From contig JABLUY010000362.1 of assembly GCA_013306675.1 (NCBI GenBank), forward strand, positions 1-26,970: 26,970 nucleotides of DNA. The letters are read 5' to 3'. This DNA is from Thraustochytrium sp. TN22 (lineage: Eukaryota > Sar > Bigyra > Thraustochytrida > Thraustochytriidae). Below, piece by piece: positions 9,137-18,900 of the stretch; positions within the stretch are counted from its first letter, which is position 1, and each line of letters begins with the position of its first letter. A program made the translations under genes and the position numbers. Under the pieces are notes generated by a model that saw only the letters and a program-made list of their open reading frames with translations, did not search any database and was not told the DNA's origin.

Positions 9137-9700
9137 ACGCGCGGCAGTACAGCGTGGCGTGCCGAGGGGCCGCAGCGTGAATCAATCAGGAGCGGGCGCA
9201 GTGCGGGCGTCGCCCACCTTGGTGCGCAGCGGCGGCGCCGCGGCGCACCAGCCGGCCAGCCGCCAGCCGCCAGGGTGCGGCGATCTGGATCGATTGTCCG
9301 AATTCATCCCGGCTCGTGGGCGTGCACGCCGTGCAGCACTGGTGCCTTGACAGGCTTAACTCTTGATGATGAACCAAGGACAGATCCGGGCGAGGGGCCC
9401 CGCGGCACGTGCGGTCAGGCAGGCTCCGATCGGCCCTCCCTGCCGTTCTTGACAGCTGGCCGGAGGCAAGGCTTGCCGCTGCGCCGCATCGCATCGATTC
9501 GCATGCCAGCCAGGGAGCCTGAGTGAGGGGCCGCGGTGCCACGGCGCGGCACGCAGCGAGGTCGGCGCGTCGGCGCAGGAGGCTCCTCCGACTGCTCGTT
9601 CCTGCTGGCTGGCTGGCCAGGGTGGCCTGGACCCGGCTGGCGCAGGGTGGAGCCTGTAGGATAGGCCTGGCAGGTCTTCCTACTAAGCTTACACTTCAGC

Positions 9701-10310
9701 AGTTGGCTCAACTTGGCTGATCATCCGCTCTGCGATGATGAGTACGGCGGCTTGCAGTCACTCGTTGGTTGGCAGCGTGCCGCTTGGGGCGCTCCGGGGT
9801 CCGAGCCGCCGCCACCTCAGCTGGGCCTCCTGGAGGACGAGCTGGTGCTCGCTCGCTTTTTTCACGCCCGAGCAACGGCTTGGAGGAGACCGCCGCAGTC
9901 GTCTGCGCCTTCGTCGAGAGTTCCGACGACGAGGCAACGAAACGCATCTTGGTAAACTTGCGCCGTCCTGCGCCCGCGGAGGAGGCAAGCCGAAGATTAT
10001 GCAGCAGCTTGTCGGGTTGCGTACGTCAAGTGGCGCTGGAGATTAGCTCGAGATCTCTGGCATCGATGAGACGCAAGAGTTCCCTCCAGTGCTCGCTCTC
10101 CGAGGAGATTTTGCAAGCGCGCTTCAAGAATGTATGCGCCAAGTCCGGGGTGCTTGAGAAGGACTAACTGTGATGTTACACGAACACGGGGCTTTGGCGC
10201 TGTATGTATGACTCGAGGGTCTGCTTTGACACGGGGCTGGCGCCGGCCTAAGTCGAGTTCCCGCGTTGCTCGCGCCTTCACGCGCTGCTCGGGCCTTCAC
10301 TTTGGTGACG
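9701..10310 (+). other. unassigned stretch with a weak ORF, possible gene relic
   Basis: The composition is less extreme here than in the preceding interval. An ATG-initiated frame at 9769-10167 (132 codons) gives a protein with a mixed, globular-looking second half, including Glu-Glu-Ala and Leu/Ser/Arg-rich helices. Overlapping frames at 9713-9955 and 9735-10046 also look partly protein-like, as if a coding region had been frameshifted. I recognise no family. It could be a decayed gene, part of the neighbouring transposon, or chance. Confidence 0.2.
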
Positions 10311-10739
10311 CGGCATCACGCCGTGGCCAGGCCTGCACTGGCACGTTGAGACCGTTTCGCCTGCGCCTTGTCTCGAAACTCGACATGTGGTGAACCATCA
10401 TTTTCTACTCTCTTGATGCGGCGGTGACTCGGAGTGAAGGACCAGTAATGTAGCAACCAGATCCGCTTGGCGGAGTGAACCTTTTCGTGAGCTAGTGGAA
10501 GTTCCTGACGCGGTTGATCGCACGCGGCATCCGCCGTGGCCAAGGCCTGCACTGGCACGTTGAGACCGTTTCGCCTGCGCGTTGTCTCGAAACTCGACAT
10601 GTGGTGAACCATCATTTTCTACTCTCTTGATGCGGCGGTGACTCGGAGTGGAGGACCAGTAATGTAGCAACCAGATTCGCTTGGCGGAGTGAACCTTTTC
10701 GTGAGCTAGTGGAAGTTCCTGACGCGGTTGATCGCACGC
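10311..10739. repeat. tandem duplication, two copies of a ~214-bp unit
   Basis: Copy one (10321-10525) and copy two (10534-10739) are almost identical across about 205 bp, differing at a few single bases and one inserted A. Each copy is preceded by CGGCAT (10311 and 10525), giving a period of 214 bp. The array abuts the 3' side of the transposase relic on the minus strand, so it may be the element's terminal region or a later duplication. The near-identity suggests a recent event. No coding function is supported. Confidence 0.95.
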
Positions 10740-11950
10740 CCCACGTGGATGCGCTTGCGAGCATTGTTTTGCCTCGCTTCAAGTCAGCGCTTTCTGCCCC
10801 TTGGACTGCATGAGCGGTACATCGAGCTGCGCATCTTGATGTGCCAGCGGCTCGAACTTCAGCTTGGAGCTCCTGTCCGCCAGGATGGTCTGGTTTGGGT
10901 GCACGCATTCCCCGCGGTTGCCAGAGCGCTCCGTGAGCACAGGATCGGAGATCCTGCCCGGCTAGGTCTGGGAAGCCCAACCAAAGTTGCCGCATCAAGC
11001 ATATGAGCAGCGTCGCAGTGTCGCGCGATTCGTACGCGCTTAAGGTAGCAGCACTCCGCGCGAGGGGGTTATCGGGGACCCGAACCTCGAGCTCCGCCGC
11101 GCTGAGGAGCCAGCTGAGCATGGGGCTCCTGGACTTGATTTCGACATGCTCAGGGCAGGAAGCTTTCAGCATCTCCGGGTCAGGCGTCTTCAAGCCAAGG
11201 CTGAAGACCGTGTACAGCGTCTGGATCCCGAACTCGAAGTTGCGCGAGATCGTGCCCTGGCTCACGCCGAACAGCGATCCCATGAAGACCTGGCTCAAGC
11301 CCAGACGCAAGATCATCAGCGCAATGAGGAGGCGATCTTCGAGCCTGAGGGCAGCTGCGCGGCTACGACACGACGCGCTGCTGGAGGTGGACTTCGCCGT
11401 CCTTCTAGCGCTCACCTCCTGACACTCTGGAAGCGCCTGGCCCTCCTCAAAGCGCTTCCAGACGGCGATGCTTGCATCGCGCTGCAGGGTGTCGTCTCCA
11501 CCAGCGACGCGAACGAGCGAAACGATCGATTCAAAGCATGTGACACTCGACACCCCAGTATTGCCACCGGAATCGCGCCCTCGTGTTGGGCGCCGGCTTG
11601 GCTTGCGACATCGGCCGCAGCCGATTGAAGTATCGGTCTCGCGCATCCTCATCCAGCTTGCCAGACTCCGTCTCCGTGTGCACCGCGCGCCCCGACCGAC
11701 GAGGCCTTCTCCTGTACATTTTGCTCGTGCGGAAGACTCCTTCCTTCGCTTGGCACCATGGCATCTCGCACGTGCACTGCGACATCACTCCGGCAGGCCC
11801 TGCGACCTCGTCCGGGTTGGTTCCAGCTTTTGAGGTCCCCACGCAGATGCTTTGAGCGCCCGACATGTCATCCAGGGGCGGCTTGCGCAAGGGCATCCAA
11901 CCTAACGACCACCTTGGCCTGCGTAAGCTGAGTGAGAGCGCCAAGGCCAA
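10740..11950 (-). mobile_element. remnant of a DDE DNA transposon, boundaries approximate
   Basis: The transposase relic defines the core. The 214-bp tandem repeat directly borders it on its downstream side. Upstream on the minus strand, a separate frame (11950-11531) encodes a basic segment with a C-x-C-x4-C cluster and an R-Y-F-N-R-L run. This might be the eroded N-terminal zinc-finger region of the same transposase, but that is a guess. I could not identify terminal inverted repeats or a target-site duplication, so the ends are uncertain. Confidence 0.5.
10784..11652 (-). pseudogene. decayed DDE_Tnp_4-type transposase
   Basis: This is a relic of a cut-and-paste transposase of the HTH_Tnp_4/DDE_Tnp_4 kind, as found in ISL2EU-like elements. 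In the first frame (11652 downward) a helix-turn-helix segment lies at about 11349-11240 (LRLEDRLLIALMILRLGL, then LFGVSQGTISR). It is followed by the region that should hold the first catalytic Asp (about 11110-10993). There the usual D-A-T-E reads S-A-A-E, so the Asp is lost. The second half (about 10960-10786) is recognisable only in another frame, with P-G-R-I-S-D-P, T-E-R-S-G, I-L-A-D-R and S-K-G-Q. An in-frame stop sits just before it, where the second Asp is expected. A frameshift, a stop and lost catalytic residues make it non-functional. Confidence 0.72.
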
Positions 11951-12883
11951 GCGCGGTAGGGGCTCTCGAGCTCACAGTCAAAACGACCCCCCCACCCCCC
12001 GCCCCCCGCCCCCGCCCGCGCCTCTGCCCGCCCTGCGCGCCCGCTACGCGGCGCGCAGCGCAGCTCGCCACTTGGCTTTGCGGCTCTGATTCTGTTTTTT
12101 GCTCTTGCCTCATCTGCAGTGAGCTACGGCAGCAGAGCGCCAGAGCGGCTGCCGCCACAAGATAGGCCGGGCCCAGGCCGCGCATAGGACACGCCTCGCG
12201 ACTCGGGCGATCGAAATTCGCCCAGCGCCTCTCGTCGCGTCCGTGCCCATGCCTTCTGGACGCGAAACTCGATTGAGGATCATGACGTGGGTAATAATGG
12301 CAATGGTTCAAGGCAACTCCTGCGGAGCGCTCCGTCTCATTTGACTTGGAACTCATGCATCGCGCCTTTCTGCTTGCATGAAGACTTGCTCCATGGCCCC
12401 ATCGGTCAAGCTTCTCGTTCCGCAAATCATGTCAGCAGGCTGGCGGCTCCCACTTCGCCCGAGCAAACTTGCGTGCCCCAAACTTGATGCAAATCGATTC
12501 CATGACCCACCCACATGATCGCTCCGCCTCGCTTCGGGCTGGCAGGCTGGCAGACAGACGTTCCTGCAGCGCCCTCGTGACTCGGACTCGCGGGTGGCTC
12601 GAGCCTGTTGGCGAGGTTAGGCGATGCACGTGCAGTGCCATGTGCCACCGCCATGTGCCGCTAGCTAGCTAGAATGTGCCGCTGACAAGCGCCGCTGCCA
12701 TGCGCTGCTGCAATCTTAATTTTTAATTAAAACTGAGGCCAACGATCTCCGTTCCGAGTCTGAGATCAGTGAGTCAGTGATCTCAGGCCTGTTTGATCGC
12801 GATCTCGTCAAGCTGCTTTTCCTTTTCCCACGACGTGAGGTGAGACAGGTTGTTCTCCTCCTCGCCTCGTCCATGGCACTGTT
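11951..12883. other. upstream region of VPS13
   Basis: No gene is recognised. Visible items are a C-rich tract (about 11984-12030), an AGCTAGCTAG run (about 12661-12672), and an AT-rich island TTAATTTTTAATTAAAA (about 12716-12732) that stands out from the GC-rich surroundings. A 9-bp inverted repeat lies at 12760-12786, and a short upstream ATG frame at 12873-12923. The last 200 bp are the most likely place for the VPS13 promoter and leader; no transcription start can be assigned. Confidence 0.5.
12760..12786. promoter_or_regulatory. 9-bp inverted repeat around a TGAGTCA core
   Basis: CTGAGATCA (12760-12768) and TGATCTCAG (12778-12786) are perfect inverted repeats separated by nine bases. 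The spacer contains TGAGTCA, the classic bZIP/AP-1-type site. It lies about 100-190 bp upstream of the candidate VPS13 starts. The symmetry is seen directly; a regulatory role is an inference. Confidence 0.35.
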
Positions 12884-12923
12884 ATGCCCGGACCGGCCCG
12901 GTCACCAGGCGGCGCGAAGTTGA
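12873..12923 (+). promoter_or_regulatory. upstream ORF overlapping the first VPS13 ATG
   Basis: An ATG in a strong context (CCATGG) opens a 16-codon frame. It overlaps the in-frame ATG at 12884 and stops at 12923, before the ATG at 12950. If transcribed, it could steer ribosomes to the downstream ATG at 12950, which is also the one that aligns with VPS13 N-termini. No transcript evidence is available. Confidence 0.3.
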
Positions 12924-15900
12924 CAGAACGCTTCGGCCCGCGCGGGAGGATGCTCGCGCGCGCGGTGGCGGAGCTGGCCGGGCGGTACCTGGAGGACGTG
13001 CGACCGGAGAGCGTCCGCGTGAGCTTTGCGGACGGCGGCGCCTGCGTGGTGCGGAATGGCGCCGTGCGGGCCTCGGCATGGGCGGGGCTCGGACTGCCGT
13101 TCCGCGTGGAGACCGCGCGCTTCGCGGAGCTGCACGTGCAGCTGGGCTGGAGCTGGCGCGGGCTTGAGACGGCCGCCAGCGTGCACGTGGATGGCCTGCA
13201 GCTCGAGCTACGGCCGTTTCGGGACGCCGCCGAGGCGCGTGACGCAGTGCTCGAGCGGAAGCGGGCCCTGGTGGCGCGCCGCGTGCGCGCCAGCGAGGCG
13301 GCGCAAGGCCAGGCCTCGCGCGACCGCCATGCCTGGGCTGCCGCCTTGCTCACGCGGGTGCTAGAAACCGCCTCGCTGCAGCTCACCAATCTCACCCTGC
13401 GCGTGCTCGAGCCGGATCCGGCGCCAGGTCTCATTCTGCGCGTCGCCGCCATCCGCCTGCGGTCCGCCCGCGACCATGCCAACTCTCCCTCTGGAACCAT
13501 GCCCGCCGCATCCTCGCCCGTAGCGGCGTCCGCGGATCCTGACGCGCCCGGCCTCGGGCTCGCCTTCGCCGGAGGCCCGGCGCTCGCGCACAAACTTGTC
13601 ACGGTCGAGGACCTCTCGCTCGCCGCCGACGACCGCCCCGACGTTGTCGTGCTGCGCCTCGCGCGCGCCGACGCTACTGTGCAGGTCGACGCCGCTGCGC
13701 CGCACCCTCGCACCGGCGCGCCCTCCGTCCTCGTTGACCTCGACTGCCCCGGCGACGGCCTCGACATGCCCAATCTCTCCGCCGACGTCCTCGAAGTTCT
13801 CGCGCGAACCGCCCGCCGCTGGCTCGCCTTCGCCGCCGAGGACCCGCCCGTGCCACCCGTAGACCCGGCGGCGCCCGACCTCACTGGACTCGCGCCGGCC
13901 GTGGCCGCGCGCCACCGTTGGCACGCCGCCATCCGCCACGTCCGCCGCCTCCTGCGCCGCCGTCGTCGGTGGCTTGCGCAGGACCCAGCCCACGTCGCCG
14001 CGAGGCAGGTGCAGCTCGAGGCGCTCGCGAACCTCCTGGCTACCTTCGACCGCGATTCGCCAGACGACATGCTCCGGCCCGATCCACGCATCGACAGCTT
14101 CGTCGCAGACTGCCCGGCCAGAGACCTTGTCCAGGCCTGCCTCCGCGCGCGCGCGTTGCGTCGCGACGGCCGCCTTTGCGCGCAGGGCTCGCCTTCCGCG
14201 GCGCCATCCGAGACCGCCGACAGGCCAGTCCTCGCGTCCTGGGCGTCCTGGCTTGTCGCGCTTCTACCCGACGAAGCGCACGAGCTCGGCCGAACCAACG
14301 ACCTGCCCGCCGACGGCCTCTCGGCGCCCTATCGCTTTGAGGTCTCCGCTACCGCCGCCCAGGTCTGCCTCGCCCTTGTAGACGACCACGGCTTCGCGCT
14401 GTGCGCTTTTTCAGGAAGCCCCTCCATCGTCCTGCGCGAGACCGCAGCCTCCACGCGCGTCACCGCAGCGGTCGACGACCCGCGCCTCCGCGTCAACGGC
14501 CGCGACCTCCTGCGACCAATTCCACAAACCGCGCCCGACGCCGACTTCTTCTTCGACGCTTCGCCGGACGACAACGACGCAGCAAATCAGGACGGCCTCG
14601 AGGAGGTCGACACGGATCACGAGGAAGACGAGGACGAGGACGAGTTCCACGATGCCGCCGAGGACCAAGACGCCCTCCTGCTCGTCGGCATTGCGCACTC
14701 CAAGTCCGACGAAATCCTCGCCAGCCACGCGCCCCTGCGCGTCATGTATAAACGCCAGACGAGTGAAGCAAGAGGAGACGCGGGCGGCGCGGACGACGCG
14801 CGCGCACCCGGCAGCGCCACCATCGTCGTGGAGCCCGTCGAGCTCGACTGGGACCCGCGCACCGTGCTTGCGCTCGCTGCCTTTGCGCAGACCGCGTCCG
14901 CCGCGCTCGACGGCGCCCACGCCGTCGGTACCGACCTCCTGCTACACTCGCTCCACGCAGACGCCAACTTCGACCTCCGCGTACGCTTCGGCGCGCCACG
15001 CATCCGCTTCGACGATGAAACCTGCCTCGCGCTTGGCTCGCTCGCCGTGGCGACCGCCCCGCTCAAGGACCAGGGCCGGCAACAGCAACAGCAACACTCG
15101 CAACAGCAGAGAGGCGGAGATTTTGAGGCTCGAGCCATCGACATTGCCTTCCACGGCACGCAGCTCTGGCGCAACGGGAGAACTGTGTTTGGCCCGCTGA
15201 ATCTCGACGGCGCGCTCCGCACAACACGGACCGCCCAGGACACCGCGGCCCCTTCAACGATGCGCGACCTCCACCTCCATCTCTCGACCACGAACGACCC
15301 CGTCAGCAACGCCGCTGGCAGCGACACTGCAGACGGCGCGGGCGCCGCTGCAGCGACGGCCACGGTCGAGATTCACGCCGCCAAGGTGCTCACCATCGAC
15401 GAGGACCTCTGCGCCTTTCTTGCCGTCGTTGCGCGCGATCTCGCCGCCGCCGACCCAGTCGAGGCAACCCCCGTGCGCAGACTTACCGCCTCCACCGCGG
15501 CCGCCGCCGCCGTCGCCGTCCCCGCTGCTGCGGCTGCTAGCCACAGCGTGCAGAATGGCATGACACAAGTGCGGCTCACTGCGGACGCGCTGCGTGTCGA
15601 TGTCCTCCACAAGCGCCGGCCCGTGCTGTACCTAGGTGTGGACGCCGTCCGCGCTGACCTCTCTCTTCTCGGGCTGCAGCGTCGGGATCTCGCGCGCGCC
15701 ACGGTGCGCCTTGACAGGCTCGTCTGTAGGCACCCCGATGGGCGCGCGCTGCTCGCGCACTGCTCCCCGCTCCTGGAGCTCGAGCCTAAGCGCGTCGCTC
15801 TCACGCTGCCGGACCGTGTCGCGCTCACTTGGGTGCCGCCAGCCATGGCCGACGCCTGGGCCACCCTGCAGCATCTCGGTGTCTCGGAACAGGACCTGCA

Positions 15901-18900
15901 CGAAGCCATGGCGTCCACGCTCGCCCAGTCCGTCGTAGCCTCTGTCTCCACGCGCGCCGCCGCCACCTCTTCCTCCTCCTCTGCCGGCGCTGCTGCCGCC
16001 GCGCTGCGAACCAGTTTCAAGCTCGCCATCCCATCCGGCGCCGCACTCACTCTCTTCAAGCGCTGGGACCCGCTCGCCAAGCTCGTCGTTGACAGCCTCA
16101 GCCTCGATGCGCGCCCTACCGACCGCCACGAGGCCTTCGCCGTCTCGAGTACGCTCGGCGCCTGCGTACTGCACAACCTGCGCGCCGACCCGGGCCCGCT
16201 ACGCGAGATCCTCTCTCTGCCCTCCGCGACCCTCGCTTACAAGTACCGCCACGGCCACGCGGCTGACCACGAGCTCAACATCGCGCTAGGCCCTGCCACC
16301 GCTGTCTTCTGGCAGCCCTTTTTCACGGAGTGGGTTGACTACGCCGCCACCGGCGTCTTCGACCTCTTTGCCCACTCCGCGTCAGATCGCGTTCTCGCCT
16401 CTTCGGCCGCCGACTGGGCGCGTGCAAGCATCACCCTCGGCGCCTGCTCGCTCCTCGTGCCGGCTGACGCCCGCGCCTCGCGGGCGCTCCGCGTGCGCCT
16501 GTGCGAGGTCTCTGTGAGCAACGAGCTCGATCGCGACGCCGGCCTCGACGTCTACAAGGTCTGCGCCTCCGGCCTGCGCGTCGAGTCGTCCTCGGGCGCC
16601 TCCATTCTCGAGCACCCAGACGTCACGCTCTTCTTCGACCGCCCGCTCGCCTCCGGCGACACGCTGCTGCGCGCCGACCTCGCCAACTTCCACTTTAACA
16701 TTCTCGAGGACTCCCTCGTCGACATCCTTGCCTGTGCGCGCGGCAACCTGCTCAACCAGACCAGTCTGCTCAACGCGCTGCTGCGCATCCGCGACGGCGA
16801 CCACGGCGCAATCCGCTATTGGCGCCACTGGATTGAGACCAAGTCCCGCCCGCAGCGCGCGCGCCTGCGCGCCACCTCCATCTCCGCGCGCCTCCTCAAG
16901 AGCATCGTCATCTCCGTCGACGCCTGCGAGGCAGCCACCTTCACTCGCTTCATCCCCGCCGTCTCCGCCTTTGCCTTCGAGAACGAGTACACTGTGCGCG
17001 GCCTCGAGGCTTCGGTCGCTGGGATCCCACTGCTGCGCTCCGTCGCGCGCATGGACGCCGCCGAGCTCTTGCTTGGCGACCGTCCTGCCGCCGTCACCAC
17101 CAACGAGTTCTCCCTGCGCCTGCACCATGACCCAGATCGCCGCACCTATCTCGCGAGCCTCGCGCTCGATCACTTTGCCCTCTTGCTCGGGCCCGAGCCC
17201 TTCGACCTCGCGCTCTTGCGCCACCTGCACCACATTGTTCTCCGCGAGGCCGCAACGCCGCCGGCGCAAGGCCGCCACCACCACCGCAACAACAATGACA
17301 ACAAGCACCACGATGCCGACGCGCCCGCGCTTGCGCTTGCGCCCGCGGTTGAGCCAGCGCTTTCGCAGCACCAGGAGGTGCAGCTCGAGCTTGAGGTCAA
17401 CGGCGCTCGCCTTGGCCTGGTCGATCCAGACGGGAACCGCTTCGACCTCGGCCTTGGCGCCATCGGCAACGCGCTCACGACCACCGTGCTGAATGGCGAG
17501 CACTCCCGCATGGACCAAGGCACGCTGCACCTCGAACTTAGCGCGGCCCTTTCGGACGGCCAGGCCATTGAGCTCAATGCGGGACAAGAGCTCAACGCGC
17601 ACGCCTCGATGGGCGACAGCAGAAGCACCAAGGGCAGCTGCAACGGCAACGACCCCAACAGCAGCACGCACGAAAGCTACGGCGGCAAGATCAACAACCC
17701 CATGGCCATGACCATGACAGCGAGCATGCTCGCGGCAACTATGGACGACGAAAACGACGAGAACGAGGACATGGCTGGCGACAAGGGCCGTAACGTGCCA
17801 TGGCTTTTGCGTCCCTGCTCGATCGAAGTTCTCTGGGACATGATTGAGAAGTCCGCCGCCACCGATACCGTCACACAGCAGGTGCGCCTGCAGCTCACAT
17901 CGCCCGTGCGCTGCGAGCTTTCGCCGGGCCAGGCTGTCGCGGGCGCGGCGCTGCTCCCCGCCCTTGCTCAGCTCGCCTCGGCTCTGAGTGCCCCGGCGTC
18001 AGACGCGGCTGCCGACGACGACCTAATCCGCAGGTCCTTCGCCACCCCTGATTCGGCTACAGACGGCATTCGCTTCGAGATCGAGTTTCTTCGCGCCCCG
18101 CTCGGCCTCAAGCTTGGGCCGGTAGATACCCCGGTCCCGGGTGGCTCCGTGCTCGAGGTGCGCGGCTACGCCAAGCAGTGCGAGGAGTCTGTCACGCTGC
18201 AAATCGCGCCAGGCGACCAGCTCGTCAGCGTGAATGACCAGGACATCACGGCGTTGCCGCTCGAGGACGCCAAGGCCGTGCTCCGCGACGCAGCATGGCC
18301 GCGACGCATCCTCTTTTTTCGTCCGGACGCCGTGCGCGCGCGCATCGTGGATCCGCTGCTCTTCTCGCCGCTCAACACCGCCATCTGGGCTTGCCGCAAC
18401 TGCAGATCGGCCCAGCCCGTCACCAAGCGCGACCAGAACGAGGCCTTCCAGGAGCGCTGTCTTCGCTGCGGCGCCGCGCATATTCAGCTTGCCGCCGACC
18501 GAGAGGGCGACGCGTTGGGCGCCGGCCGCAGCCACCGCGCCGGCGGCGCCGGCGGCGCTGGCGGCATCGGCAGCGACGAGGACGAGGACGTGGACGCTGA
18601 GGGCGCCATCGTGCAAGACGAAGTCTTCGAGAACCAACGCTTTTATCTGCTCGTCGGGTGGTCGCCGCAACTCCTGCCCACCGATCCCTACCCGTGGAGC
18701 GACCTCGCCGGCCTCGCGCCGCGCCAGCTCGACGCGCATGCCCCGCTCCCGAAGAGCTCTGTACCGGGGGCCAAGTGGTACTGGGTCGACGACTGGACCG
18801 TCGACGACACGCGCTGCCGAGGAGGCACCAGCGACGGCGGCTGGACCTACGCGCGGGAGTTTGGGCGCTTCCGCCGGAGTCATCGCCCTCCCCGAGGCAA

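Larger units (their letters stand above)
6428..9700. other. gene-poor, low-complexity GC-rich interval
   Basis: No convincing gene is seen. All six frames are long and open because stop codons are rare in such GC-rich DNA. The translations are Arg/Ala/Pro/Gly-rich without motifs, and rival frames overlap freely. Recognisable content is microsatellites: CGCCG/CGCGC pentamers (6780-6826, 7048-7066, 8810-8845), TC repeats (about 7115-7139), GCTC (7320-7334), CTGC/CTGG (7566-7607), GCAGC (8845-8872) and GTGCG (9097-9130). The proximal end is presumably the kinase promoter and leader. Confidence 0.55.

Noticed and set aside
8497-9526. Several overlapping frames of 135-248 codons on both strands
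   Set aside because: They translate microsatellites and give repetitive Arg/Ala/Cys/His-rich peptides; no homology recognised.
9769-10167. 132-codon frame as a firm gene
   Set aside because: It is somewhat protein-like but has no recognisable family, a competing frame overlaps it, and it borders transposon debris. It is kept only as a weak note.
12808-14298. 496-codon minus-strand frame
   Set aside because: It is antisense to the VPS13 chorein region; Ser/Arg-rich shadow.
16382-17671. 429-codon minus-strand frame
   Set aside because: It is a shadow of VPS13; Val/Glu/Ala-rich reverse translation of GC-rich codons.
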